From Streptomyces sp. NBC_01465 (GTDB taxonomy: Bacteria; Actinomycetota; Actinomycetes; Streptomycetales; Streptomycetaceae): a stretch of 64,000 nt of DNA. A model generated the notes under the pieces. That model made no database searches. It had not been told where the DNA came from and was given only the letters and a program-made list of their open reading frames with translations. The position numbers and the translations under genes are program-made. Positions 30,658-39,480 of the stretch are shown here, one piece after another. The stretch spans positions 6,510,001 through 6,574,000 of the forward strand of contig NZ_CP109467.1 in NCBI RefSeq assembly GCF_036227325.1, read 5' to 3'. Position 1 is the first letter of the stretch. The number at the start of each line of letters is the position of its first letter.

Positions 30658-31055
30658 GGGAACCTCCCGGGTGGTGCCTGCCGACGTCACGTGCGTCGCT
30701 GCTTCCGCTAGTCGAGTGTGGCCTGCCCGGGTGCAGCCTGCCACAACCTTGCTGATCTGCCCGGCGTGTCGGGCATGAACCCCGGACCGCCGTTATGGCA
30801 CGGTTACCAGTTTGCGACGCAAAGTGACCATTTCGGTCACTCACCCCCAAGGGAGACCGGGCCCAGGGCTCGCAACAGTACTCCATTCGGGCCACGTGGG
30901 TGGGCGGCGCGCCGCCGAAGTTCTCCCGTGGCACGGGAGTTGAACCTCTCCCCGGGTGTCCTGCTTCACAGAATCAGCTGAAACGGAACTATTCGTTTCG
31001 CTCAAATGTCCCTATCTGGTGCATGGTGGGAAAGAAGGTCAAGCAGAGGTTGTAG
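30658..31055. other. Divergent control region between sepH and the 330-aa membrane-protein gene
   Basis: This 398-base gap has two inverted repeats: AGTGACC-ATTTC-GGTCACT at 30823-30841, and GAAACG-N8-CGTTTC at 30980-30999, the latter 57 bases before ATG 31056. GGGAGG at the left belongs to sepH. No gene or RNA is recognisable. Confidence 0.5.
30823..30841. repeat. Inverted repeat in the sepH divergent region
   Basis: AGTGACC and GGTCACT are complementary 7-bp arms around ATTTC. The form is like a dimeric regulator site, 166 bases before sepH. Confidence 0.4.
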
Positions 31056-32048
31056 ATGGATCAGAAGCCCGAGAACGGGACGGAAACGAACAAAAGGTCA
31101 CTCGATCTGAGCGTCCCGCAGGTCGCGGGAAGCGCGATCGCGGCCGTGGTCGCGGCGGTGCTGGCCTCGAAGCTCGGGGTGTACGGAACGATCATCGGCG
31201 CCGGCGTGGTCAGTGTCGTCGCCACCTGCGGCGGCACGATCTTCCAGCACCTGTTCCGCAGGACCGGCGAGCAGATCCGCGAGGTCACGGTCCAGGTGAA
31301 GCCCAAGGGCCACACGGGCCGTCAGGTCCAGGTCCGGCGCATCCCGGGAGACAGGGACCCCGGGGCGGTGCCGCCGACGGTCGCGGCACCCTGGCCCGAG
31401 GACATGCGGACGCAGGTGATCACGCAGATCACCGAGGAACTCCCCGCGGGGGATCTTGAGGCGACGCAGCTCCTGCGGCCCGGCTTCGACAAGGCGGACC
31501 CCGACAAGACGCAGCTGGTGCCCCAGGTGCCCGTACAGCCGGGCCCGGACGAGGAGTTCACCGAGGCCACGACCCATGGCACCCGGGTGCGGGGCTGGAA
31601 GCGCTCGGCGATCGCGGCCCTCGTCGTCTTCGTCGTGGCCATGGGCGGGATCACCGGCTTCGAGCTGCTCTCCGGCCAGGACCTCAGCGGCGGCAAGGGC
31701 ACGACGATCGGCGGCGCGGTGAGCGGCGGCAACAGCCACAAGTCCACCCCGTCGGACACCCCGTCGACCTCGACGACTCCATCGCCGGGCGGCTCGTCCG
31801 GCACCGGTCAGTCGTCCGAATCCGGCACCGGTACGGACAACGGCACCCCGGACCCGACGCCGAGCCCGTCGTCGTCCACGGACACGGGGTCGGATTCCGG
31901 TTCCGGTTCGGATTCCGGTTCGGACGGCGGCTCCTCCGCGACGCCGACTCCCACGCCGACCCCGTCCGGATCGTCCAGCAGCGACACCGGCTCCGACAGC
32001 GGCGACGGTGCCGGGGCGGGCGCGACGGCCACCACCCCGGCGTCGTAG
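31056..32048 (+). CDS. Membrane protein with Ser/Thr/Gly/Asp-rich extracytoplasmic tail, function unknown
   Basis: This 330-aa protein has a hydrophobic segment at about 22-62 (possibly two helices). A soluble region (65-185) contains two similar motifs, EATQLLRPGF and DKTQLVPQVP. A membrane segment lies at about 187-205. The last 110 residues are almost only Ser, Thr, Gly, Asp and Pro, with DNA-level repeats of GGTTCGGATTCC near 31890-31920. The tail looks like an outward-facing wall-spanning or glycosylated stalk. AGAGG precedes the ATG. It is divergent from sepH; no family is recognised. Confidence 0.75.
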   Translation: MDQKPENGTETNKRSLDLSVPQVAGSAIAAVVAAVLASKLGVYGTIIGAGVVSVVATCGGTIFQHLFRRTGEQIREVTVQVKPKGHTGRQVQVRRIPGDRDPGAVPPTVAAPWPEDMRTQVITQITEELPAGDLEATQLLRPGFDKADPDKTQLVPQVPVQPGPDEEFTEATTHGTRVRGWKRSAIAALVVFVVAMGGITGFELLSGQDLSGGKGTTIGGAVSGGNSHKSTPSDTPSTSTTPSPGGSSGTGQSSESGTGTDNGTPDPTPSPSSSTDTGSDSGSGSDSGSDGGSSATPTPTPTPSGSSSSDTGSDSGDGAGAGATATTPAS

Positions 32049-32052
32049 CAGC

Positions 32053-33363
32053 TCAGTCGCCCAGGACCCGGCGCAGGTACGCGTTGGCGAACACCCGCTC
32101 CGGGTCCAGGCGGTCGCGCAGCGCCGTGAACTCGCCGAACCGCGGGTACACGCCGGCCAGATACTCGGCGTCGCGCGTGTGCACCTTGCCCCAGTGGGGG
32201 CGGCCGCCGTGCGCGGTCATGATCCGCTCGACCGCAGTGAAGTACGACTGGTACGGCGTGCCCTTGTAGAGATGGACGGCGATGTACGCGCTCTCGCGGC
32301 CCGACGCGGTCGAGAGCGCGATGTCGTCCGCGGGCGCGGTCCGCACCTCCACGGGGAAGCTGACCCGCAGCGGGGACCGCTCGACCATCGCCTTCACCTC
32401 GCGCAGCGCCTCCATCGCGGCCTCGCGCGGCAGGGCGTACTCCATCTCCACGAAGCGCACCCGGCGCGGACTCGTGAAGACCTTGTAGGGAATGTCCGTG
32501 TACGTACGGGCCGAGAGCGCCCGGCTGGAGATCTTGGCGATCGACGGGATCGTCCGGGGGACCGCCCTGCCCAGCGAACAGGCCAGCTGGAAGACGCCGT
32601 TGGAGAGGAGCTCGTCCTCGACCCAGCCGCTGATCTTCCCGGGCGGGGCGACGGGGCCCTCGCTGCGGTTGTTGCGCTTGGTGTTGCAGTTGCCGGTGTG
32701 CGGGAACCAGTAGAACTCGAAGTGCTCGTTCTCGGCGACGAGCTCGTCGAACTCGGCGGTCACGCGGTCGAAGGCCATCGGCTCCTCGCGGGCCGTCAGC
32801 AGGAAGACCGGCTCCACTGCGAAGGTGATCGCGGTGATGACGCCGAGTGCGCCGAGCCCGATCCGGGCGGCCGCGAAGACCTCGGGATTCTCCTTCTCGG
32901 AGCACGTCAGGACCGAGCCGTCCGCGGTGACCAGCTCCAGGGCGCGGATCTGTGCGGCGATCGAGGCCGAGTCGCGGCCGGTGCCGTGGGTGCCGGTGGA
33001 GGTGGCTCCCGCGACCGTCTGCTCCATGATGTCGCCCATGTTCGTGAGCGAGAGTCCCTCACGGGCCAGGGCCAGATTCAGGCGCTTCAGGGGGGTGCCC
33101 GCCTCGACGGTCACGGTCCCCGCGGCGCGGTCGATCTCCCGTATCCCGGTGAGCAGATCGGGCCGTACCAGCAGGCCTTCGGTGGCCGCCGTGGCGGTGA
33201 AGGAGTGGCCGGTGCCGACCGGCTTCACCGTCAGGCCCTCGTCCGCCGCCTTCCGTACGGCATCCGCGAGCTCCTCGACCGATGCGGGGGAGACCTCCCG
33301 GGCCGGACGGGCGGTGACATTCCCCGCCCAGTTACGCCACGTGCTGCTGCTCGCTCCGGCCAT
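32053..33363 (-). CDS. FAD-linked oxidase, D-arabinono-1,4-lactone/alditol oxidase type
   Basis: This 436-aa vanillyl-alcohol-oxidase-fold flavoenzyme has the N-terminal NWAGN and the FAD-binding PCMH domain with VKPVGTGHSF near residue 47, whose His usually bonds covalently to FAD. STGTHGTGRDSA lies near 122, and the C-terminal ALO domain has RPHWGKVHT near 385 and ANAYLRRVLG at the end. It resembles sugar-acid lactone oxidases and Streptomyces alditol oxidase; the true polyol or lactone substrate is unknown. Its start lies inside the 3' end of the MFS gene (32-base overlap), so the two are co-translated, suggesting uptake or export of the substrate. Confidence 0.87.
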   Translation of the reverse strand: MAGASSSTWRNWAGNVTARPAREVSPASVEELADAVRKAADEGLTVKPVGTGHSFTATAATEGLLVRPDLLTGIREIDRAAGTVTVEAGTPLKRLNLALAREGLSLTNMGDIMEQTVAGATSTGTHGTGRDSASIAAQIRALELVTADGSVLTCSEKENPEVFAAARIGLGALGVITAITFAVEPVFLLTAREEPMAFDRVTAEFDELVAENEHFEFYWFPHTGNCNTKRNNRSEGPVAPPGKISGWVEDELLSNGVFQLACSLGRAVPRTIPSIAKISSRALSARTYTDIPYKVFTSPRRVRFVEMEYALPREAAMEALREVKAMVERSPLRVSFPVEVRTAPADDIALSTASGRESAYIAVHLYKGTPYQSYFTAVERIMTAHGGRPHWGKVHTRDAEYLAGVYPRFGEFTALRDRLDPERVFANAYLRRVLGD

Positions 33364-34570
33364 CTGTTTCGCGCCCCTCCCGTTGCGGCACCGGCCTGTT
33401 CAGCCGGCGGTACCCCAGGAACGCCACCGCGGCCGCGAGCGTTCCTGCCCCGGCGGACACCAGGTACCCCGCCTGCGCGCCGTGCGCGTCGACCACCCAA
33501 CCGGCGGCCGACGACCCGAGCGCCACTCCGACGGCGAGCCCGGTGCTGATCCAGGTCATGCCCTCGGTCAACTGAGTGCGCGGTACGTGCTGTTCGACGA
33601 GGGCCATGGTCGTGATCATCGTCGGAGCGATGAACAGGCCCGCGGCAAAGAGCGCCACGGCCAGCAACGGAAGGTTCCCGGCCAGTTGGAGGGGGATCAT
33701 ACTCACGGCCATCGCACACACGCCCACCAGCCACCTCTTCGGCGCCGAGCCCTTGAGGCGGAGCAGCCCGAAGACCGCTCCGGCGAGGCACGAGCCGAGC
33801 GCGTAGACCGCGAGGACCACACTCGCCGCGCCCTGGTGGCCCTGCTCCCTGGCGAAGGCCACGGTCACCACGTCGATCGTCCCGAAGATCGTTCCGACCA
33901 TGACGAAGGCGGCGACCAGGACCTGAAGTCCCCCGGAGCGCAGCGCCGTTCCGCCCGAGCCGTGGCCCCGCGGATGCGGTACGGGCTCGGTGGCGCGCTG
34001 CGAGGTGAGCCAGTAGACGCCGGCGACGAGGAAGACGGCGGCGAAGAGCGGGCCTGCCTCGGGGAACCAGACCGTGGAGAGTCCGATGGAGAGGATCGGG
34101 CCGAAGATGAAGCAGACCTCGTCGACGATCGACTCCCAGGCGTACGCCGTGTGGAGATCGCGCGGGGAGCCGCGGTGGATCTCCGCCCAGCGGGACCTGA
34201 CCATCGAGCCGACGCTCGGGACGCAGCCGGTGCCCGCGGCGAAGACGAAGAGCGTCCAGTCGGGGAAGCCCTGCTGGGCGCAGAGCAGCAGTCCCAGTAC
34301 GGCGGCCACCGTCACCAGCGTCGCCGGGCGCAGGACGCGGCGCTGTCCGTACCGGTCGACGAGCCGGGAGATCTGCGGCCCGATCGCCGCCGCCGACAGC
34401 GCGCAGGTGGCGGAGAGTGCGCCCGCGAGCCCGTACCGGCCGGTGATCAGCGACATCATCGTCACGATGCCGATGCCCATCATGGACAGCGGCATCCGGC
34501 CGAGCAGACCGGCCGCGGAGAACTGTTTGGCGCCGGGTGCCGCGAAGATCGCGCGGTAGGGACTGGGCAC
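33332..34570 (-). CDS. MFS transporter
   Basis: This 412-aa major facilitator has about 12 membrane helices and no soluble insertion. The loop-2/3 motif reads RLVDRYGQRRVLRPA near residue 70, the MFS signature GxxxDRxGRR in modified form. GTG 34570 is chosen because CCGGAG lies six bases upstream. The ORF is open further upstream, but that part is antisense to ferrochelatase. It shares an overlapping end with the FAD oxidase gene. The substrate is unknown; it is of the general drug/metabolite efflux type. Confidence 0.86.
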   Translation of the reverse strand: MPSPYRAIFAAPGAKQFSAAGLLGRMPLSMMGIGIVTMMSLITGRYGLAGALSATCALSAAAIGPQISRLVDRYGQRRVLRPATLVTVAAVLGLLLCAQQGFPDWTLFVFAAGTGCVPSVGSMVRSRWAEIHRGSPRDLHTAYAWESIVDEVCFIFGPILSIGLSTVWFPEAGPLFAAVFLVAGVYWLTSQRATEPVPHPRGHGSGGTALRSGGLQVLVAAFVMVGTIFGTIDVVTVAFAREQGHQGAASVVLAVYALGSCLAGAVFGLLRLKGSAPKRWLVGVCAMAVSMIPLQLAGNLPLLAVALFAAGLFIAPTMITTMALVEQHVPRTQLTEGMTWISTGLAVGVALGSSAAGWVVDAHGAQAGYLVSAGAGTLAAAVAFLGYRRLNRPVPQREGRETDGRSEQQHVA

Positions 34571-34650
34571 AGGATCTCCGGGTAAGGGCTGAAGGCGAAA
34601 GACACAGCTTACGGCCGTGGCGTGGTTACCGGCCCGTCGGATACGGATGG

Positions 34651-34656
34651 CAGGAT
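34651..34656 (+). promoter_or_regulatory. Putative -10 box for a leaderless hemH transcript
   Basis: CAGGAT ends seven bases before the hemH ATG, and no purine-rich ribosome site other than this is present. Confidence 0.35.
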
Positions 34657-34663
34657 CGGACCC

Positions 34664-35776
34664 ATGTCCGATCAGCGTGATCCAGATCCGTACGACGCTC
34701 TGCTGCTGCTCTCCTTCGGCGGTCCGGAAGGCCCGGAGGATGTGGTTCCGTTCCTGCAGAACGTGACCCGCGGCCGGGGCATCCCCGACGAGCGGCTCAG
34801 GGAGGTGGGGCAGCACTACTTCCGCTTCGACGGCATCAGTCCCATCAACGGCCAGAACCGCGCCCTGCTCGACGCCCTGCGCAAGGACTTCGCGGAGCAC
34901 GGCCTGGACCTGCCGGTCTACTGGGGCAACCGGAACTGGGCGCCGTATCTGACCGACACCCTGCGCGAGATGATCACCGACGGACGCAAGCGCATCGCGG
35001 TCCTCGCCACCAGTGCGTACGCCTCGTACTCCGGCTGCCGCCAGTACCGCGAGAACCTTGCCGACTCCCTCGCCGCGCTGGAAGCGGAAGGCCTGGAGCT
35101 GCCGCGCGTCGACAAGCTGCGGCACTACTTCAACCACGCCGGCTTCGTCGCGCCCATGATCGACGGCGTCCTCGCCTCTCTGGCCGCGCTTCCCGAGGAC
35201 GTACGGGCAGGCGCGCACCTCGCCTTCACCACGCACTCCATCCCGACCTCGGCCGCCGAATCGGCTGGCCCCGAGGGCGGGGCGTACGTCGCCCAGCACC
35301 TGGACGTCGCGCAGGTGATCGCCGACGCGATCCACGAGCAGACCGGCGTCGCACACCCCTGGCAGCTCGTCTACCAGTCGCGCAGCGGCGCCCCGCACAT
35401 CCCGTGGCTCGAGCCGGACATCTGCGACCACCTGGAGACCCTGCACGGCGAGGGCGCCCCGGCCGTCGTCATGGTCCCCATCGGCTTCGTCTCGGACCAC
35501 ATGGAAGTCCTCTACGACCTGGACACCGAGGCCACCGACAAGGCCGCCGAGCTGAACCTGCCCGTCGCCCGCTCCGCGACGGTCGGCGCCGACCCGCGGT
35601 TCGCCGCCGCCGTGCGCGACCTGGTCCTGGAGCGCGCCGCGAGCGAGCGGGGCCTCTCCGTGGAGCGCTGCGCCCTGGGTGCGCTCGGCGCCTCGCACGA
35701 CCTCTGCCCGGTCGGCTGCTGCCCGGCCCGCGCCCCCAGGCCCGCGGCCGCGGGCGCCGACAGCCCGTACGCATAA
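34664..35776 (+). CDS. hemH: Ferrochelatase (coproporphyrin type)
   Basis: This 370-aa enzyme inserts Fe2+ into the porphyrin. In actinobacteria the substrate is coproporphyrin III, in the coproporphyrin-dependent heme route. It starts with [24 protein letters not shown] family sequence at about 12-31 and has [10 protein letters not shown] near 208 (metal-ligand His). Glu of the active site lies near 280. The C-terminal cysteines ([21 protein letters not shown]) are those that hold a [2Fe-2S] cluster in actinobacterial ferrochelatases. Inositol monophosphatase follows ten bases later. Confidence 0.93.
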   Translation: MSDQRDPDPYDALLLLSFGGPEGPEDVVPFLQNVTRGRGIPDERLREVGQHYFRFDGISPINGQNRALLDALRKDFAEHGLDLPVYWGNRNWAPYLTDTLREMITDGRKRIAVLATSAYASYSGCRQYRENLADSLAALEAEGLELPRVDKLRHYFNHAGFVAPMIDGVLASLAALPEDVRAGAHLAFTTHSIPTSAAESAGPEGGAYVAQHLDVAQVIADAIHEQTGVAHPWQLVYQSRSGAPHIPWLEPDICDHLETLHGEGAPAVVMVPIGFVSDHMEVLYDLDTEATDKAAELNLPVARSATVGADPRFAAAVRDLVLERAASERGLSVERCALGALGASHDLCPVGCCPARAPRPAAAGADSPYA

Positions 35777-35785
35777 GGAGCCCTC

Positions 35786-36595
35786 GTGACCCCCGTGAGC
35801 GACCCCCTGACGTCCGAACTCCTCGCCCTCGCCCAGGAAGCGGCCCGCCGGGCCGGCGCGCTGCTGCGCGACGGACGCCCCGCCGACCTCGGCGTGGCCG
35901 CGACCAAGTCCAGCCCCATCGATGTCGTCACCGAGATGGACATCGCCGCCGAGAAGCTGATCACCGGCTACCTCGCCGAACACCGCCCCGACGACGGCTT
36001 CCTGGGCGAGGAAGGCGCATCCGTCGAGGGCAGCAGCGGCATCCGCTGGGTCGTCGACCCGCTCGATGGCACGGTCAACTACCTCTACGGACTGCCCACT
36101 TGGGCCGTCTCCATCGCCGCCGAACTCGACGGGGAGACGGTGGTGGGCGTGGTCGCGGCCCCGATGCGCGGCGAAACGTTCCACGCGGTGCGCGGCGGCG
36201 GTGCGTACCTGGGCGAGACACCGCTGCGGCACCGCCCGGCGCCCCCGCTCGACCAGGCGCTGGTCTCGACCGGCTTCAACTACGTCGCCACCGTCCGCAC
36301 CCACCAGGCCGAGATCGCCCACCGGCTGATCCCGCAGTTCCGCGACATCCGCCGCGGCGGCTCGGCCGCGGTCGACCTCTGCGACGTGGCCGCGGGCCGC
36401 CTCGACGGCTACTACGAGCGCGGACTGCACCCCTGGGACCTGGCGGCCGGCGACCTCATCGCCCGCGAGGCGGGCGCCCTGACCGGCGGCCGCCCCGGCG
36501 AGCGTCCGTCCAACGACCTGGCGGTCGCGGCCTCACCCGGCGTCTTCGAGCCCCTGCAGGCGCTCCTGGAGGAGTACGGCGCCTGGCACGACTGA
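35786..36595 (+). CDS. Inositol monophosphatase family protein
   Basis: This 269-aa Mg2+-dependent phosphatase has metal-binding motifs GEEGAS near 74, WVVDPLDGTVNYLYG near 90-104, and HPWDLAAGDLIAREAG near 213. It hydrolyses inositol-1-phosphate or similar sugar phosphates. AAGGAG precedes the GTG start. Downstream of hemH and ended by a double hairpin, it forms a two-gene unit. A homologue (suhB) sits near the same DUF4193/dut block in mycobacteria, as I recall. Confidence 0.92.
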   Translation: MTPVSDPLTSELLALAQEAARRAGALLRDGRPADLGVAATKSSPIDVVTEMDIAAEKLITGYLAEHRPDDGFLGEEGASVEGSSGIRWVVDPLDGTVNYLYGLPTWAVSIAAELDGETVVGVVAAPMRGETFHAVRGGGAYLGETPLRHRPAPPLDQALVSTGFNYVATVRTHQAEIAHRLIPQFRDIRRGGSAAVDLCDVAAGRLDGYYERGLHPWDLAAGDLIAREAGALTGGRPGERPSNDLAVAASPGVFEPLQALLEEYGAWHD

Positions 36596-36615
36596 GCCGA
36601 AAGCCGTCCGTACAC

Positions 36616-36662
36616 ACGAGTGGGCCCCGAAGCCGTCCCGCGGCTCCGGGGCCCACTCGTGC
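36616..36662. terminator. Bidirectional terminator after the inositol monophosphatase gene
   Basis: The outer 15-bp stem CACGAGTGGGCCCCG/CGGGGCCCACTCGTG encloses an inner AGCCG/CGGCT hairpin. Confidence 0.85.
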
Positions 36663-36698
36663 CCTGCCTGAATCCTGGATCTGGATCCGGATCGTGCG

Positions 36699-36872
36699 TC
36701 AGACGCCCGCGGTGGTGACCTCGACGCCGTGTTCGGCGGCGAGACGGCGCAGGTCGTCCAGCTCGCCCTGCTCCACCTCCGCCAGGAACTCGTCGCCGGT
36801 CTCGCGAGCCCGGGTGAGGTCGGTTTCCGTGGCCTTTATGCGCTGCAGCAGTCCTGCGGTGAATGCGTCCAT
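36699..36872 (-). CDS. Small conserved-looking protein, function unknown
   Basis: The 57-aa acidic helical protein begins MDAFTAGLLQRIKATETDL and ends EHGVEVTTAGV. Heptad-like spacing suggests a short coiled coil. GAGGGGG lies nine bases before ATG 36872, which favours it over ATG 36890. Codon use is typical of real genes. The gene is divergent from cutR and ends near the terminator of the opposing gene. I do not recognise a family. Confidence 0.7.
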   Translation of the reverse strand: MDAFTAGLLQRIKATETDLTRARETGDEFLAEVEQGELDDLRRLAAEHGVEVTTAGV

Positions 36873-37192
36873 GGTGCGCCCCCTCGTCATGGGTCGGTGG
36901 CACGGGGGTGTGCCGAGGGTTGCCTGCGATCACACACTCCCTCTGGGGGACAGAGCGGGCTGTGGTACGCCACATACAGGGCGTGATCGCGGGGTGTGCA
37001 GTCGTCCTCCCCCCGCCTTCTCGTCAAGAAACCTCAACCCGTCCGGGAATCACGGAATTCCCCGTCGCACAGCACCGTCCGGCACCGCCTTACAGCCGGT
37101 TTATGGGCGTTAGGGGCAGGATGGATGCACACAGTCAGTGCTACAGACCTGCCCGTATGCACAAACCGCGGGCACGAGGGAAGGACAGCGCC
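36873..37192. other. Promoter region between the 57-aa gene and cutR
   Basis: This 320-base gap contains GATCAC (36928) and GTGATCGC (36983), the same short motif that recurs in the gap behind cutS. No gene is seen. AAGGACA near 37181 is the cutR ribosome site. Confidence 0.4.
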
Positions 37193-37846
37193 GTGCGCGT
37201 ACTCGTCGTCGAGGACGAGCAGTTGCTCGCCGATGCGGTGGCCACCGGACTCCGCCGGGAGGCCATGGCCGTCGACGTCGTGTACGACGGCGCCGCGGCC
37301 CTGGAGCGGATCGGGGTGAACGACTACGACGTGGTCGTACTCGACCGCGACCTGCCCCTGGTCCACGGCGACGACGTCTGCCGGAAGATCGTCGAGCTCG
37401 GGATGCCCACCCGCGTCCTGATGCTGACCGCCTCCGGCGACGTCAGCGACCGCGTCGAGGGCCTGGAGATCGGCGCCGACGACTACCTCCCCAAGCCCTT
37501 CGCCTTCAGCGAGCTCACCGCACGCGTCCGGGCGCTGGGCCGCCGTACGACGGTCCCGCTGCCGCCCATCCTGGAGCGCGCCGGCATCAAGCTCGATCCG
37601 AACCGCCGCGAGGTCTTCCGCGACGGCAACGAGATCCAGCTCGCGCCCAAGGAGTTCGCGGTCCTGGAGGTCCTGATGCGCAGCGAGGGCGCGGTCGTCT
37701 CGGCCGAGCAGCTCCTGGAGAAGGCCTGGGACGAGAACACCGACCCGTTCACCAACGTCGTACGGGTGACGGTCATGACCCTGCGCCGCAAACTCGGCGA
37801 GCCCCCCGTCATCGTCACCGTGCCCGGCTCCGGTTACCGGATCTGA
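37193..37846 (+). CDS. cutR: OmpR-family response regulator CutR
   Basis: The 217-aa regulator has a receiver domain with phosphoacceptor Asp51 (VVLDRDLP) and Lys in YLPKPFAF. A winged-helix output domain (about 125-217) ends VIVTVPGSGYRI. Sequence, length and the adjacent kinase match Streptomyces CutR. The start is GTG 37193 behind AAGGACA. CutS follows after six bases. CutRS was first linked to copper metabolism in S. lividans; later work, as I recall, ties it to extracytoplasmic protein quality and secondary metabolism. Confidence 0.9.
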   Translation: MRVLVVEDEQLLADAVATGLRREAMAVDVVYDGAAALERIGVNDYDVVVLDRDLPLVHGDDVCRKIVELGMPTRVLMLTASGDVSDRVEGLEIGADDYLPKPFAFSELTARVRALGRRTTVPLPPILERAGIKLDPNRREVFRDGNEIQLAPKEFAVLEVLMRSEGAVVSAEQLLEKAWDENTDPFTNVVRVTVMTLRRKLGEPPVIVTVPGSGYRI

Positions 37847-37852
37847 CCCCCG

Positions 37853-39085
37853 GTGGCCACAACTCCCGCGCCACCGGCGGCGCCCCCGAAACCGACCTGG
37901 GACCCGAAGTCGGCAGAGATGCCCTTCCCCTGGTTGCGCCCCACGATCCGGATACGTCTGACGCTGCTGTACGGCGGGATGTTCCTGATCGCGGGCATCG
38001 TGCTGCTCACGATCATCTACATGCTGGCCGCGCAGGCGCTCCACGTGGGCGCGGAGCTGCCGTTCAAGATGGTCTCCGGAAGCGTGTCGAGCAAGGTGTG
38101 CAACCTGCCCGACCAAGGCACGGTGGACGAGTTCAACGCGGCGATGAACGCGTGCGTCAACCATCAGCGTCAAGAGGCGCTCGACAACCTCCTCACCCGC
38201 TCGCTGTACGCCCTCGTGGGCCTCAGTGTCATCGCCTTCGCCGTCGGCTACGCCATGGCCGGCCGCGTCCTGCAGCCGCTCGGCAAGATGACCCGTACCG
38301 CCCGCCGCGTGGCCGGCACGGATCTGACCCGGCGCATCGAGCTCGACGGGCCCGACGACGAGCTCAAGGAGCTCGCCGACACCTTCGACGAGATGCTCGA
38401 CCGGCTCGAGCGGGCCTTCACCGCCCAGCAGCGCTTCGTCGCCAACGCCTCGCACGAGCTGCGTACGCCGCTCGCCATCAACCGGACCCTCCTGGAGGTC
38501 CACCTCTCCGACCCCGGGGCTCCTGTGGAGCTCCAGCAGCTCGGCAAGACCCTCCTGGCCACCAACGAGCGCAGCGAGCAGCTCGTGGAGGGGCTTCTCC
38601 TGCTGGCCCGCAGCGACAACCAGATCGTCGAGCGCAAGCCCGTCGATCTCGCGGAGGTGGCGACGAGGGCCCTGGACCAGGCACACGCCGAGGCGGAGGC
38701 CAAGGGTGTGGAGATCCGCGGGGTGCAGGCTCCGGCGGTCGTACAGGGCAACGGAGTGCTCCTGGAGCGCATCGCCCTGAACCTCGTACAGAACGCCGTG
38801 CGCTACAACGTTCCCGAGGACGGCTGGGTGGAGGTCACCACCGAACTCCAGCAGGGGCAGGCCGTGTTGGTGGTCTCGAACACAGGTCCCGTGGTTCCCG
38901 CTTACGAGATCGACAACCTCTTCGAGCCGTTCAGACGGCTGCGTACGGAGCGGACGGGCAGCGACAAGGGCGTGGGGCTCGGCCTGTCCATCGCGCGCTC
39001 CGTCGCGCGCGCCCACGGAGGCCGTATCATCGCGGAGCCCCGCGACGGCGGCGGTCTCGTGATGCGCGTCACCCTGCCTGTCTGA
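37853..39085 (+). CDS. cutS: Membrane sensor histidine kinase CutS
   Basis: This 410-aa kinase has a proline-rich cytoplasmic N-terminus, transmembrane helix 1 at about 37-60, an extracytoplasmic sensor loop of about 55 residues, transmembrane helix 2 at about 116-136, a HAMP domain, His201 in SHELRTP, and an HATPase domain ending near 405. The sensor loop has only two cysteines, Cys83 and Cys101, which could form a disulfide. That would suit sensing of extracellular redox or disulfide formation (inference). The start GTG 37853 is six bases after the cutR stop. Confidence 0.9.
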   Translation: MATTPAPPAAPPKPTWDPKSAEMPFPWLRPTIRIRLTLLYGGMFLIAGIVLLTIIYMLAAQALHVGAELPFKMVSGSVSSKVCNLPDQGTVDEFNAAMNACVNHQRQEALDNLLTRSLYALVGLSVIAFAVGYAMAGRVLQPLGKMTRTARRVAGTDLTRRIELDGPDDELKELADTFDEMLDRLERAFTAQQRFVANASHELRTPLAINRTLLEVHLSDPGAPVELQQLGKTLLATNERSEQLVEGLLLLARSDNQIVERKPVDLAEVATRALDQAHAEAEAKGVEIRGVQAPAVVQGNGVLLERIALNLVQNAVRYNVPEDGWVEVTTELQQGQAVLVVSNTGPVVPAYEIDNLFEPFRRLRTERTGSDKGVGLGLSIARSVARAHGGRIIAEPRDGGGLVMRVTLPV

Positions 39086-39480
39086 GATGCTGCTCGACGC
39101 CGGTCCGGAAGTTCGCTTTGCGCGGAATTTTCGGGACCCGTTCCCGGAAAGATCGTGTGCGATCGATCACAGGGGCGATTTTCCGGCCATCTACTCTCCG
39201 TGATCGCAAAACCCCCGGAAAACCGGGAAAACCCCGGGTTTCCGGGGGGTGTGATCACGGGAAGTACACGGGGTGGCGCCCGTGAAGTGCGACATTCGGA
39301 CCGTGTACGGTCCCGATCGCCATCCAAACTGATCACTCCAGGGGGATCCGGTTGGGTGTCGATTGAGTAACAGACCTTGATGTGAGGCAAAATCTCCGCC
39401 TCAGGTCGGGCACAAGTCCGGCCTCTCACGCGTTACGTGCGCTGAGACACCGCAGACACCCAGAGGGGGAGAGCGACTAA
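39086..39480. other. Intergenic region with palindromes and GATCAC motifs
   Basis: The gap of 395 bases includes a GC hairpin (CCCCCGGAAAACCGGG with CCCGGGTTTCCGGGGG, about 39211-39247) that may end cutRS. Four GATCAC/GTGATCGC-type words occur (39165, 39200, 39251, 39331). A possible TTGAGT/CAAAAT promoter with over-long spacing lies near 39363-39393 before the DUF4193 gene. No coding frame is convincing. Confidence 0.45.

Noticed and set aside
30940..30960. tRNA-like GGGAGTTGAACCTCTCC stretch
   Set aside because: No cloverleaf can be formed around it and the T-loop consensus GGTTCRA is absent.
30983..31010. GGAAC...GTC resembling a SigE/SigR-type promoter before the 330-aa gene
   Set aside because: The spacing between the elements is 18-19 bases, too long for SigE, and the -35 word is not the SigR GGAAT; kept only as an inverted repeat.
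33332..36430. 1032-codon minus-strand frame covering hemH and the inositol monophosphatase gene
   Set aside because: Only the MFS part (to 34570) is real, with a ribosome site before GTG 34570; the remainder is antisense to two well-supported genes.
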